A stretch of DNA of 64,000 nt from positions 1,116,001-1,180,000 of the forward strand of contig NZ_PJMU01000002.1 in assembly GCF_002846395.1 (NCBI RefSeq). The letters are read 5' to 3'. The position numbers were made by a program, and so were the translations under genes. The notes beneath the pieces are model-generated. The model was not told the origin of the DNA. It did not search any database and saw only the letters and a list, made by a program, of their open reading frames with translations. Shown piece after piece: positions 42,386-51,926 of this stretch (position 1 is the stretch's first letter; each line of letters starts with the position of its first letter). This DNA is from Pontibacter ramchanderi. Lineage in GTDB: Bacteria; Bacteroidota; Bacteroidia; Cytophagales; Hymenobacteraceae.

Positions 42386-44380
42386 ATGAGATTACGATTC
42401 CTATACCTACTGATTCTTCTGGCAACAGTTTGTGCACAACCGCTGGCGGCACAAAAAAAAGAGACGAAGGAGGCCGATAAGTACTTCAACAGCTTTGAAT
42501 ACGCCCTGGCGCTTGAGGCTTATAAGAAACTGATGGAAAACAAAGAGCCGGACGTATACCTGCTCGAGCGCATTGCCGACAGCTACCGGCTGATGAACAA
42601 CAGCAAAGAGGCGGAGTTCTGGTATGCCCAGGCGGCCGGCTTCGAGAACATAACGCCGGCCAGCATTTACTTCTATGCCGAGGCCGCCAAGCGCAACGGG
42701 AACTACGAGAAGGCGAAAGAACTGTATACCAGCTATGCCCGCCGTGTGCCGGAGAAGGCCACCATGGCCATGAACCAGGCCGCCTCATGCGACACCGCCA
42801 TCTTCTGGACAAACCGACCGCTTTCATACGAAATTGCTACCGAGCAGAAACTGAGTTCTGCAGGCGTTGACTTTAGCCCGATTCTGTTGCCGAACGGCGA
42901 CATGGTGTTCTCCTCAGACAGGCTGTCGGCGGACGAGAGCAAGAAGAAAGAACGCTTTAACTGGACAGGCAATGGCTTCGTGCAGCTGTACTACGCCAGC
43001 ATGAACGAAGACTCCACCTGGAGCGATCCGAGCCCGCTTGGCAAGGAGATCAACACAGACATCCACAACGGCCCGGCCGCTTTCCTGGCTCAGGAGAATA
43101 CCCTTTACTTTACCCGCACCAACAGCGTGAAGCGCAGCCAAACCAAAGTAAACACAGACCCGACCAGCTGGGTGAACAGAGGCAATGGTGCAGGCACAGG
43201 AAACATTAACCGCCACGAGATCTTTATGGCGCGTCGCAAAGGGCAGGAGTGGGTTGATGTGAAGCCATTTAAGTATAACAAACCGCAGGAGTACTCTGTT
43301 GGCCATCCGGCCATTACCCCAGACGGCAAACTGCTGTATTTTGCATCGGATATGCCGGGCGGAATGGGTGAGACAGACATTTACTATAGCGAGCGCCAGG
43401 AAGACGGCAGCTGGGGAGAGCCGGTTAACGCAGGCGAAGTGATCAACACAAGTGGCCGCGAAAGCTTCCCGAGCATTGGCGCCGATGGCAAACTTTACTT
43501 CTCTTCCGATGGGCACGTAGGCCTGGGCGGACTCGACATCTTCAGGGCAGAAGGCGAGCACGGCAGCTGGACACGCGTGCAGAACCTGATGTACCCGCTC
43601 AACACCTCACGCGACGACCTGGGTATAGTAGTGGACAGCTCGGGCACAAAAGGCTGGCTCTCTTCAGGCAGAACAAGCGAGTCGGGTTACGACAACATTT
43701 ACAAGTTCAGAGAGGTGAATGTGGAGTGTACCCTTGTGGGCCAGACCTACGAAATGGTGGACCAGCCCGGAACGCACATCAAAAAGCGCGTGATGGTAGA
43801 CAATGTGCTGCTGCAACTGTTTGAAGAAAACGTAGGTTCGATGGTGGAGACGCACTCCGACTCGACGGGCAACTTCAACTACAAAGTAGAGGCAGGTATG
43901 CAATACACCATCCGGGGCAGTAAGAAAGGCTACCTGACCCAGACGATCCTCTTCACGCCGGATTGCCGCTTCAGCATAGACTCGCTGCTGGTTGAGATGA
44001 TCATGTACCGCGACACGCCAAACGTGCCAATCGTGCTGGAAAACATCTTCTACGACCTCGACAAGCATGATATCCGTCCGGATGCTGCGATTGAGCTGGA
44101 CAAACTGGTACGCATACTCAAGGCTAACCCGACGATCCGCATCGAGCTGAGCTCGCATACCGACAGCCGCCAGACCCGTAAGTATAACCAGGATCTGTCG
44201 GAGCGCAGAGCCCAGGCTGCGGTAGACTACATTATATCGAAAGGTATAGACCGCAACCGACTGGTAGCGAAAGGCTATGGCGAAACCAGGCTGCGTAACA
44301 AGTGCGCCGATAATGTGGAATGTTCGGAGGAAGACCACCAGGTGAACCGACGCACCGAATTCAAGATCATCAGCAAATAA
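42386..44380 (+). CDS. PorE-like protein: TPR, PD40 propeller, regulatory domain and OmpA
   Basis: 664 residues in the architecture described for T9SS PorE. Signal peptide about 1-23. TPR repeats at about 25-125 (ADKYFNSFEYALALEAYKKL, AEFWYAQAAG). A PD40/WD40-like propeller follows at about 150-455 (SSAGVDFSPILLPNGDMVFSSDR, FPSIGADGKLYFSSDG). A carboxypeptidase-regulatory-like domain lies at about 455-530. The C-terminal OmpA domain has LENIFYDLDKHDIRP and ELSSHTDSRQTRKYNQDLSERRAQA for peptidoglycan anchoring. In Porphyromonas gingivalis, PorE links the T9SS ring complex to peptidoglycan. Here the gene is 19 bases after the PorP/SprF copy 2, suggesting a locus-specific anchor. Confidence 0.9.
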   Translation: MRLRFLYLLILLATVCAQPLAAQKKETKEADKYFNSFEYALALEAYKKLMENKEPDVYLLERIADSYRLMNNSKEAEFWYAQAAGFENITPASIYFYAEAAKRNGNYEKAKELYTSYARRVPEKATMAMNQAASCDTAIFWTNRPLSYEIATEQKLSSAGVDFSPILLPNGDMVFSSDRLSADESKKKERFNWTGNGFVQLYYASMNEDSTWSDPSPLGKEINTDIHNGPAAFLAQENTLYFTRTNSVKRSQTKVNTDPTSWVNRGNGAGTGNINRHEIFMARRKGQEWVDVKPFKYNKPQEYSVGHPAITPDGKLLYFASDMPGGMGETDIYYSERQEDGSWGEPVNAGEVINTSGRESFPSIGADGKLYFSSDGHVGLGGLDIFRAEGEHGSWTRVQNLMYPLNTSRDDLGIVVDSSGTKGWLSSGRTSESGYDNIYKFREVNVECTLVGQTYEMVDQPGTHIKKRVMVDNVLLQLFEENVGSMVETHSDSTGNFNYKVEAGMQYTIRGSKKGYLTQTILFTPDCRFSIDSLLVEMIMYRDTPNVPIVLENIFYDLDKHDIRPDAAIELDKLVRILKANPTIRIELSSHTDSRQTRKYNQDLSERRAQAAVDYIISKGIDRNRLVAKGYGETRLRNKCADNVECSEEDHQVNRRTEFKIISK

Positions 44381-44393
44381 TAAAATAAAGTAT

Positions 44394-44438
44394 AGCAAAA
44401 GCCCCGGCGCTCGAAAGAGTGCCGGGGCTTTTGCTTTT
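44394..44438 (+). terminator. Strong terminator closing the T9SS block
   Basis: 15-bp stem AGCAAAAGCCCCGGC with GCCGGGGCTTTTGCT, 12-base loop, then TTTT. Possibly bidirectional for the leftward genes beyond. Confidence 0.85.
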
Positions 44439-44579
44439 GAGCTGCCTACAGATTGAGAGAGCAGCCCTGTAAGGTATAGGTACGTTTATGGAAGCGTCCT
44501 GCCCAATGGAAGTCAGGTATAGCCGTGTTGCCTGTATCTGGTCTTCGGTATTGGTAGGTATAGGAGGGGCTAGGTGAAG

Positions 44580-45347
44580 TTACTGCGCAGTCCAGCCGCC
44601 GTCAACCGGCAGCATGGCGCCGGTTAGTTGCCCGGCTGTTTCCGAGGCCAGGTATAGCGCCAGGTTGCCGAGCGCCTCTACTTCTACAAATTGCTTGATG
44701 GGCTGTTTCTTCAGCATCACTTTTTCAATCACTTCGGTCTCAGACATCTGGTGGGCGCGTGCCTGGTCGCTGATCTGGGCTTCTACCAAAGGCGTGCGCA
44801 CGTACCCTGGGCAGATGGCATTGCAGGTGATACCGTGCGGGGCACCTTCCAGAGCCAGCACCTTGGTTATACCTGCCACGCCGTGTTTGGCGGCCACATA
44901 CGCTACCTTAAACTCAGACGCGCGCAAGGCATGGGCAGAGGCAATGTTGATAATGCGCCCGAATCCCCGGGCTTTCATACCCGGCCACACGGCTTTGGAG
45001 GCATGGAAAGAGGCCGATAGGTTGATAGCAATGATGGCATCCCAGCGGTCTTCCGGAAATTCATCCACCGGCGCGACATACTGTATGCCTGCGTTGTTGA
45101 TGAGCACATCGATTTTCCCGAACTCCCGCTCCGCCTGCTGCACCATTTCCCGGATCTGCTCCGGCTGCTGCATGTTGGCCGACGAAAACACCACCTTCAC
45201 ATTATGCTCCTGTGCCAGGTCGTTGGCTATCTGCTGACCGTTCTTTTCGAGTCCGTTGAGCAGCAGGTTATACCCTTGCGCCGCAAACAAGCGGGCTATA
45301 CCTAGGCCAATGCCACTGGTGCCACCCGTAATAACTGCATTCTTCAT
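44580..45347 (-). CDS. 3-hydroxybutyrate dehydrogenase (SDR family)
   Basis: Oxidises D-3-hydroxybutyrate to acetoacetate with NAD. A 255-residue classical short-chain dehydrogenase: TGGTSGIG at residues 7-14, NNAG near 86, catalytic set S-x12-Y-x3-K in INIASAHALRASEFKVAYVAAKHG. The subfamily traits IQYVAPVDEFPEDRWD and the segment AQISDQARAHQMSETEVIEKVMLKKQPIKQF, together with LPVDGGWTAQ at the end, fit D-3-hydroxybutyrate dehydrogenase. ATG at 45347; the 23-residue extension upstream has no family support. Downstream of the TonB receptor, lipoprotein hydrolase and symporter on the same strand. Confidence 0.88.
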   Translation of the reverse strand: MKNAVITGGTSGIGLGIARLFAAQGYNLLLNGLEKNGQQIANDLAQEHNVKVVFSSANMQQPEQIREMVQQAEREFGKIDVLINNAGIQYVAPVDEFPEDRWDAIIAINLSASFHASKAVWPGMKARGFGRIINIASAHALRASEFKVAYVAAKHGVAGITKVLALEGAPHGITCNAICPGYVRTPLVEAQISDQARAHQMSETEVIEKVMLKKQPIKQFVEVEALGNLALYLASETAGQLTGAMLPVDGGWTAQ

Positions 45348-45376
45348 GTGTGAAAACCTGTAAGTTGAGTCCCAAA

Positions 45377-45412
45377 TAAAAAGGCAGAGCGCCCTTGCGG
45401 GGCGCCCTGCCT
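45377..45412 (-). terminator. Intrinsic terminator of the TonB receptor gene
   Basis: Leftward: stem AAGGCAGGGCGCCC with GGGCGCTCTGCCTT (one mismatch), then TTTTATTT. It separates the receptor from the dehydrogenase gene. Confidence 0.82.
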
Positions 45413-45426
45413 TCACCTTAATCTAT

Positions 45427-47928
45427 CTACCTAACGTCGCTTTTATTCTTTTTGCCACCGAAGTCGAAGCGCAGCTCCGCGGAGTACAGGCGCCCGATCA
45501 CCGGCGAGCCTACAAACTCACGCTGCTCAGTATCAAACAGGTTGGTTACGCTGGCACCGAGTGTGATCATCTGTGTGAATTTGTATCCAGCGCTCAAATC
45601 TACAGAAGTGAAGCCGCCAAGCGGGCCATAGTTATAAAGAAGCGGTGCCACACGCTTGTTTTCGTTCTCTTTGGCAGCCACCTGCGAACCGGAGTAGAAG
45701 TCGTACTCTGGCAGGATGCGCACGTTCACAGAGCCGAAGAACTTGTTATTGAACAGGTCGCGGGCCGTAAAGTTGAAATTATAGCGGTGCTTTGGTGCGT
45801 TCAGGCTGCTCTCAACAGCAGAAACCTTGCCGTCACCGTTGGCATCGTTGTCCAGGTTGTCGCGGTCCGTGATGTCGGAGTTGAAATAGGAGTACTTGGC
45901 GCCGATGCTGAAGTTGTTGTTCAGGTAATAGTTCAGGCCGAGGTCGGTACCCCATGAGTTCACGTTACCATAGTTCAGGTAGGTCAGGTAGTAATTGAGC
46001 GCGTTAGATGCGGCCTCCGTTACATCTTCGCTGCCTTTGCGGATCACTTTCTCCTTGCCCATAAGCGGCGTAACGGCTGTCAGTGGCGAGATAAAGTCCT
46101 CCGACATGGAGTACCAGGTGCTCAGGTCGACATAAAACTTGTCGGTTGGTGTGCCTTTGTAACCCAGCTCGAAGGTTTGCACACGCTCCGGCTCCAGTTT
46201 GGGTATCTCGCGGGTGGCACCTGTTTCTGTGTTCTGAATAGTCAGGCCGGCACCGCTACCCAAAATGGCCAGCGCACCGTTGTTCAGGTAAAACTCCTGG
46301 AACTGGATGGAAGGGGCGGCATAAGCGCGGCCGTAAGTTGCTCTGAACGTACCGGCCAGTGCATTGAGCGTGAGGGCGGCTTTCGGGCTGAACTGCGTGC
46401 CATAGTTGTCGTGGCGGTCGAGGCGGGCGCCAACTACGGCGCGCACACGCTCACCCAGGCCACGCTCAATCTGGGCAACGGCACCGTACTGGTTCAGGAT
46501 AATGTTGCCGTTTCGGTCGTCGAGGTAGGTCTGGCGGCTATAGGCCACATCGCGCTGGAAGCTAAGACCCGTGATCACATCAAAACCACCGTAGCTGTTG
46601 TTGTACTGCACCTCACCGTTCAGGCGGTGGCTTTTGTCGATAAAGCCCGGAAAAGCGATGGCAGGAGAGTTCGTGTACAGCTCACCTCTGGCCGCGCCTG
46701 TTTTAGACTTTTCATGCGCCACTTCATGCGACTGGCCCAGAGCACGCAAGGTGTAGTAGTTGTTGGTGCGGGCATTGATCTGGTAGGTATCGCCGGCATC
46801 GTTCCATGTGTTGTATACCTGTGCGAAGATGCGTGGCGTTACGATACGGCCATGCAGGTACTGGAAAGTCCAGCCATTGATCTGGTTGCGACCGTTGTTG
46901 GTTACGCCAATGTTGGAGCCTTGACCGATGCCATAGTCCAGGATCACGTCCATGTTTTGGGTTGGGCTGTAGTATACAGCGGCGCTGGCCCGCTTAAACT
47001 TGAAGCCAAAGTCTACGTCGTACTCCGGCAGAGCGCCCAGTGTGGCGTTGTAAACAGTGTCGATGAACTCAAAGTCCTTTCCTTCAGTGTACTCCGCGTT
47101 TACTTTGTAGGCGAACTTGCTGTTGATCACACCGGCATGGCGGGCGCGGGCAGAGAGCACGCTCTGGTTACCGGCACCCACTACCACAGTAGTGCCCGGG
47201 TGGCGACGCGGATCTTTGGTGATCGTGTTGATGATACCGTTGTGCGCATTCGGACCATACAGCGCCGAAGACGGCCCCAGGATCACCTCCACACGCTCAA
47301 TGTCTTCTTTGATCACGGTGTTGTAAACACCAGCCGGCAGGCCCGTGCCACCTGGCAGCATCGAGTTGCGGCTGTCAGTCAGCTGGAACATCTTCACGTT
47401 GAAAGCATTGTTGAAGCCACGGGCGTTGATGCCGATACCAGCCACACCGGAGCGTACCACTTCTACACCCTGCACCTTGTTGAGCAGCTCACCCACGTTA
47501 AACGAAGGCAGCTCCGTCAGGTCGCGCGTGGAGATCACGCTGATAGCTGCAGGCGCTTCGGTCAGTTTCTCCGGTCGACGGGAAGCGGTTACCACAATTT
47601 CCTCGCCTACCACGTTGGTGGTGTTCATGGTCACGGTGCCAATGTCGGTTGTGCCACCGGCCGTGACTGTAACGGACTGTCTTGGGAAGGTATAGCCCAC
47701 ATAGGAGATGCGCAGGTTGTAAGTACCGGCCGGCACATCCGCTATACTGAACTCACCGGTAACGTTGGTAGAGGCGCCTTTGCTCGTTCCTTCGAGCAGG
47801 ACGGTGGCTCCCGTCAGGGGCTCCCGGGTATCGGATCCCAGCACGCGGCCCCGCACACTGCCGCTCTGGGCCAGTGCCACCTGAGTTACTGCCAGGAGTG
47901 CAAACAGAAGTGAATAGATTTTTTTCAT
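45427..47928 (-). CDS. TonB-dependent outer membrane receptor
   Basis: 833 residues. The signal peptide is about 1-20. A carboxypeptidase-regulatory-like domain (about 23-105; GSVRGRVLGSDTREPLTGATVLLEGT, TYNLRISYVGY) is typical for Bacteroidota. The plug at about 115-230 has EIVVTASRRPEKLTEAPAAISVIS, GVEVVRSGVAGIGINARGFN and VEVILGPSSALYGPNAHNGIIN. A 22-strand barrel ends in LYSAELRFDFGGKKN. There is no SusD partner, so it is a stand-alone receptor rather than a SusCD pair. It is 48 bases downstream of the lipoprotein hydrolase; substrate unknown, with context suggesting a hydroxybutyrate-type ligand. Confidence 0.93.
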   Translation of the reverse strand: MKKIYSLLFALLAVTQVALAQSGSVRGRVLGSDTREPLTGATVLLEGTSKGASTNVTGEFSIADVPAGTYNLRISYVGYTFPRQSVTVTAGGTTDIGTVTMNTTNVVGEEIVVTASRRPEKLTEAPAAISVISTRDLTELPSFNVGELLNKVQGVEVVRSGVAGIGINARGFNNAFNVKMFQLTDSRNSMLPGGTGLPAGVYNTVIKEDIERVEVILGPSSALYGPNAHNGIINTITKDPRRHPGTTVVVGAGNQSVLSARARHAGVINSKFAYKVNAEYTEGKDFEFIDTVYNATLGALPEYDVDFGFKFKRASAAVYYSPTQNMDVILDYGIGQGSNIGVTNNGRNQINGWTFQYLHGRIVTPRIFAQVYNTWNDAGDTYQINARTNNYYTLRALGQSHEVAHEKSKTGAARGELYTNSPAIAFPGFIDKSHRLNGEVQYNNSYGGFDVITGLSFQRDVAYSRQTYLDDRNGNIILNQYGAVAQIERGLGERVRAVVGARLDRHDNYGTQFSPKAALTLNALAGTFRATYGRAYAAPSIQFQEFYLNNGALAILGSGAGLTIQNTETGATREIPKLEPERVQTFELGYKGTPTDKFYVDLSTWYSMSEDFISPLTAVTPLMGKEKVIRKGSEDVTEAASNALNYYLTYLNYGNVNSWGTDLGLNYYLNNNFSIGAKYSYFNSDITDRDNLDNDANGDGKVSAVESSLNAPKHRYNFNFTARDLFNNKFFGSVNVRILPEYDFYSGSQVAAKENENKRVAPLLYNYGPLGGFTSVDLSAGYKFTQMITLGASVTNLFDTEQREFVGSPVIGRLYSAELRFDFGGKKNKSDVR

Positions 47929-47976
47929 GAGAATAAGTAGGTTAGATATTAGATGTTTAAGGTTATGATGTAGTTG

Positions 47977-49011
47977 CTATTTCAGGAAGTCCCGGATTGC
48001 TTGGTTAAAGGCATTGGCTTGCTCATACTGCAGGAAATGACCTGCCTCCGGTAGCACCACCAGCTTGCTGTTGGGAATGCGGTCGCGGGCGGTTTCGGCC
48101 ACGGCCTGTGTTGTCAGGTTCGGGTTGAGGTAGCGGTTCGGTATGAGGGCGTCCTGCGCTCCAAAGATGATCAGTGTGGGCACCTGCACCTGCGGCAACT
48201 GCTCGTACACCGGCTCATCGACCATGGCGGCCACACTGCCAGCCACCGCAGCACTGTAATCGCCAAACGCAGCAGACTCAGTCATTTTCAGGCGGTCGTC
48301 TACCATGTACTGGGCATCGGCTGGCATCTGGTGGAAGTTCACTTTAAAGTTGGCCACTACCTGCTCAGGCGTGGTTTTCTGTACACTCTCCGGCGTCACG
48401 GTCATCTTAAAGAGTTGTTTTTGCTGCTCCGTGAAGGTTTCTATACCTGCCGGGGCGGCCAGGATTAGGTACTTGATGCGCTGCGGTGCCTGCAAGGCGG
48501 CGGTAAGGGCAATTTGCCCACCCATGGAGTGGCCGACGAGCGTGACCTGCTTCAGTTGCAGGGCGTCCATCAGGGCGAGTACCTGGCTGGCATAACTGGC
48601 CATACCTGCTGTTATACCTGCTTTGTCCGACTTGCCGTAACCGGGCAGGTCGATGGCGATGCAGCGGTAATGCTGACTCAGTTCACTCACGTTTTTGTTC
48701 CAGGCGGGCGAGTAGCTGCCCAACCCATGGATAAAGATCAGCGTCTCGGGGCCCTTTCCTTCGTCGGTATAGGCCACGTTCACACCGCCGGGCAGTTTCG
48801 CTTTTTTGACGGTATAGCGGTAGTGCAGGCCTTCGAAAACAGGATCAGCCACAGGCCCGACAGCGGTCGTTTCGCTGCTGGCAGTAGCCTGTGCGCTGGC
48901 CTCGTCCGTACCTGCTGAAGTGGCGATAGGCTGCGCAGGCTGGCAGGCCGTGTGCAGGTATAGCAAGCCAAAAGAGGCCACCACTAGTTTAGTTTTTGAG
49001 CTCACTTTCAT
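47977..49011 (-). CDS. Alpha/beta-hydrolase lipoprotein
   Basis: A 344-residue hydrolase with lipobox LHTAC (Cys at about 23), so probably anchored in the outer or inner membrane facing the periplasm or surface. A Ser/Thr/Ala-rich linker precedes the fold: TLIFIHGLGSYSPAWN, AIDLPGYGKSD, nucleophile elbow VGHSMGGQIAL, acid in FGAQDALIP, His in PEAGHFLQYE. The substrate is not identifiable; an ester or oligomeric hydroxyacid would fit the neighbours. Its start overlaps the end of the symporter gene by 23 bases, indicating translational coupling. Confidence 0.85.
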   Translation of the reverse strand: MKVSSKTKLVVASFGLLYLHTACQPAQPIATSAGTDEASAQATASSETTAVGPVADPVFEGLHYRYTVKKAKLPGGVNVAYTDEGKGPETLIFIHGLGSYSPAWNKNVSELSQHYRCIAIDLPGYGKSDKAGITAGMASYASQVLALMDALQLKQVTLVGHSMGGQIALTAALQAPQRIKYLILAAPAGIETFTEQQKQLFKMTVTPESVQKTTPEQVVANFKVNFHQMPADAQYMVDDRLKMTESAAFGDYSAAVAGSVAAMVDEPVYEQLPQVQVPTLIIFGAQDALIPNRYLNPNLTTQAVAETARDRIPNSKLVVLPEAGHFLQYEQANAFNQAIRDFLK

Positions 49012-50545
49012 AAGCAGGTTGTGTTAAAAGTGACGAATCTTCGGGCATCGGTACTGAAGCTGGCTTTCTGAATACATAGTAGAAGATGAGGCCCACCACC
49101 ACCGATGCCAGGATGGCCAGCGCGGCGGCTATACCTGGGTTGCGCACAGGTGCCTGCATGTAAGTGGTGAGTCCGCCGTAATATACCCCAAAATGCACGA
49201 TGACCGACGTAACAGAGGCTGCGACCGGCGCAATAAGCGGTACCCGGCGCAGAAACATGCCAAACAGCACAGGCACAAAAGCCGCCGAGAAGTAGGCGTA
49301 CACCCCGTTCTGCGCAAAAATGCCCACGCTCAGGTTCGGGTTTTGCAATTGGTCGAAGGTCAGCCAGACAGTTACAGCCGCCAGCACTACAATGACCAGC
49401 CGGTTCACCACAACACCTCGCCTGGCAATGCCGTCGCCCACAATGGGAGTCAGGATATCGGAGGTGATGGTGATGGAGAGTGATTGGATGAGTCCTTCTA
49501 AAGTGGAAAGCCCCGCCGAGATAAGCCCGAGCACCACCAGCAAGCCCACGTATACCGGGAACTCCTGCACCACATAAGCCGATACAATGCCGTCCACGGG
49601 CAAAGGCTGGCCGTTCACAGTCAGGTCAGGGAAGGAGAGGCGGGCATAAAGGCCGGCGAACACCACCATGAAGAACAGCGCCTCCACCAGCACACCGGTC
49701 AGCAGGTATAAGTTAACGTCCTTGTCACTTTTAAGCAAAAGCGATTTGGTGATGATGTGCGGCTGGCAAACGATGGCCACGCCGATGATCATCTGGCAGA
49801 AAATGATTTCGAAATTATCGCGGAAGAGAAAGCTCTGCGGGTTGGTTGACGAGACCAGTAAGGGGTCAATGGCCGCCAGTTTATCGAGGAAGCCATGCAC
49901 GCCCTCGCTGAAATGCTGGTAGCCCGACCCAAGCAGCACAAAGGCCACGATCACCATCAGCACCGCCTGGATCATGTTGGTATAGACCATGGAGTTGGCG
50001 CCCCCGAACATCATGTAGCCAAAAACAAACACCACAATGCCCAGGCAAACATACAGCTCGTTTAGGTTAAGCACACTGGCCAGCACTTTGGTCAGGCCCA
50101 CACAGATCAGAACAATAAACGTAATGAGCAGCAGCGACAGGAAGGCGAAGAACATGGCATAGCCGCGGCTCTTGTAGACCAACCCCATCCATTGGGCCAT
50201 GGTTTGGGCCTTTACAGCGGAGCCCATCTTGCGGAAGCCCTTGGTCAGCAACACCAGCGACCCGAGTGCCGCCACAGGAAGCGCAATAGCCATCGAGATG
50301 ACCCCGCTGATGCCATAGAGCGCCACAAAGCCTGGGTTGATGATAAAAGTGGCGGCGCTTGTCATAGAGGCAGCCAGCGCCAGGCCCACCGCCACCGGCG
50401 AGAAAGCCACATTGCCCAGGGCATAGTCAGAGATGGAGCGTATGCGGAGCGCACCTCGTATCACAAAAAACAGGATGATGCCTGCATAGGCGAGTACAAG
50501 TACCCAACCCGCTATAACAAGCTCCGATGATGCCAGACTATTCAT
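48989..50545 (-). CDS. Sodium:solute symporter (SSS family)
   Basis: A 518-residue inner-membrane transporter with about 13 hydrophobic helices. SSS traits: ALAASMTSAATFIINPGFVALYGISG in TM2-3, FGGANSMVYTNMIQAVLMV, GLISAGLSTLEGLIQSLSITITSDIL, and the ending TM plus a polar tail. Such transporters carry pantothenate, proline, acetate or other monocarboxylates with Na+. The match is too general to name a substrate; a short-chain hydroxyacid is suggested only by context. ATG at 50545; the longer TTG start at 50566 adds seven polar residues. Confidence 0.88.
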   Translation of the reverse strand: MNSLASSELVIAGWVLVLAYAGIILFFVIRGALRIRSISDYALGNVAFSPVAVGLALAASMTSAATFIINPGFVALYGISGVISMAIALPVAALGSLVLLTKGFRKMGSAVKAQTMAQWMGLVYKSRGYAMFFAFLSLLLITFIVLICVGLTKVLASVLNLNELYVCLGIVVFVFGYMMFGGANSMVYTNMIQAVLMVIVAFVLLGSGYQHFSEGVHGFLDKLAAIDPLLVSSTNPQSFLFRDNFEIIFCQMIIGVAIVCQPHIITKSLLLKSDKDVNLYLLTGVLVEALFFMVVFAGLYARLSFPDLTVNGQPLPVDGIVSAYVVQEFPVYVGLLVVLGLISAGLSTLEGLIQSLSITITSDILTPIVGDGIARRGVVVNRLVIVVLAAVTVWLTFDQLQNPNLSVGIFAQNGVYAYFSAAFVPVLFGMFLRRVPLIAPVAASVTSVIVHFGVYYGGLTTYMQAPVRNPGIAAALAILASVVVGLIFYYVFRKPASVPMPEDSSLLTQPAYESELKN

Positions 50546-51047
50546 GCTTGATGGTATTATTGCCAAAGAAATCTTGAATTAATTTAGCTAATAATAAACA
50601 TTACCGGTTGCCTATACTTGCCAAACGGGAATAATTTGAGGTGAAATTGTTGAGAGCTGAGGTGAGAGGTTTTAGTGAGTGATGGAATGAGTTAGTGAAT
50701 GAGTGAGTAATTAATCAAGTGATGTTATGTGTTTAGGCTATGCTTGCCTCTTGCGGTATGGTTTTCTCCTGAATGGTTCGGGCAGGTATAGCGATGCACG
50801 TTTCGGTCAGGTCATAGCCCGATATTTTTGTCAATTCGAACGTTAGTGAGAAATCTGGATGATTAACTATGCTCTACTAAAATTCAGATCTCTCATTTCA
50901 TTCGAAATGACAGGCTCGATTGCACAGGTCGCTACCTATTCCTGCAAATGACCTCACGTAAACAACTACATCAGGACATTACAGTGAAACGTCGCTACAT
51001 CACAACTTTCTAAATCCCCAACTCTCAAACTCCTCAGCTCCTAAACT
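50546..51047. other. Spacer with short-period tandem repeat
   Basis: About 500 bases between two leftward genes, with no supported gene. It holds the family C repeat (50660-50715), a family-B-like low-complexity stretch just before 51048 and one CAGGTATA copy near 50784. Confidence 0.5.
50660..50715. repeat. Short tandem spacer, family C (copy 1)
   Basis: Units GTGAGTGATGGAATGAGTTA, GTGAATGAGTGAGTAATT of about eight-base period. The same words (GAGTTAGTGA, GAATGAGTGA) recur on the opposite strand at 62366-62410. Confidence 0.55.
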
Positions 51048-51809
51048 TTACAAAATTTGCAGTCGCTTCAGCAGGGCGTCTTTGTGGGTGTTGCCGATCG
51101 GGATCTGCTTGCCGCCGATGAGGATGTTGTTGTCTTCGATGGCCTCGATAGCGGTGAGCTGCACAATATAGGAGCGGTGCACGCGCATAAACTGACTGGC
51201 TGGCAGGCGCTGCTCCAGGTTTTTCAGGCTCTGGCTAACCAGGTGCAGGTGCGTGCGGGTCTTGATGTTGCAATAGATGTCCTGTGCTTCGGCCCACACA
51301 ATGTCTTCGAGCATCACTTTCTCCAGGCGGTTGCGCACCTTCACAAACAGGGCATCGTGCAGCAGAAAGTTGTCAGCCTCCACGGTATCAGTGGGCTGGA
51401 CAGGTATAGCCGCCTGGGGTGGCTGCAGCTGCCGGGTACCGGCATTGTGAATGGCCAGCTCGATGCTGCTTTGCAGGGTGCGGGCATCAAAAGGCTTTAC
51501 CAGGTAAGCATGCGGGTTGGTTTGCTTGGCACGGTCAACGGTCTCTTTGTCAGAAAAAGCCGTCATGAAAATAAAAGGCACCCTGGTGGCTTTGGCCAGC
51601 AGCGCAGCTGTTTCGATGCCGTCGAGCTTGCCCTCCAGCGTGATGTCCAGAATGATCAGGTCGGGTTGGTGCTGGTGTACCTGCAGCAGCAACTCCTCTC
51701 CTGAGCTCAGCACCTGGCACACCTCATAGCCCATCGACTCCAGCGAAAGCGACAGGTTCTGGGCAATTACCACATCATCTTCTGCAATCAAGAGTTTAAG
51801 TTGAGCCAT
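51048..51809 (-). CDS. LytTR-family response regulator
   Basis: 253 residues. Receiver domain 1 to about 122: acidic pocket LIAEDDVV, phospho-acceptor Asp in LIILDITLEGKLDG, Thr in FMTAFSDKET, Lys in YLVKPFD. A Gln/Pro-rich linker precedes the C-terminal LytTR DNA-binding domain (about 155-253; VWAEAQDIYCNIKT, FMRVHRSYIVQLTAIEAIEDN). LytTR regulators typically bind direct repeats. It is divergent from the 7TM histidine kinase at 51927, its probable partner, with 117 bases between them. Confidence 0.93.
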   Translation of the reverse strand: MAQLKLLIAEDDVVIAQNLSLSLESMGYEVCQVLSSGEELLLQVHQHQPDLIILDITLEGKLDGIETAALLAKATRVPFIFMTAFSDKETVDRAKQTNPHAYLVKPFDARTLQSSIELAIHNAGTRQLQPPQAAIPVQPTDTVEADNFLLHDALFVKVRNRLEKVMLEDIVWAEAQDIYCNIKTRTHLHLVSQSLKNLEQRLPASQFMRVHRSYIVQLTAIEAIEDNNILIGGKQIPIGNTHKDALLKRLQIL

Positions 51810-51926
51810 AGGTATAGAAGTGAAACAGGTGAGGTATAGCAGCTAAATATAGCAAAAGGTTTTCAAAGGCTCCATCTCTTACGCCCTGAAGTATAGTTGA
51901 TCTGAGATTATTTTGTAAATTGACGT

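Noticed and set aside
46177-47913. 578-codon open frame opposite the TonB receptor gene
   Set aside because: Its complement is a full, well-conserved receptor; the frame has no recognisable domain and reflects codon bias of the real gene.
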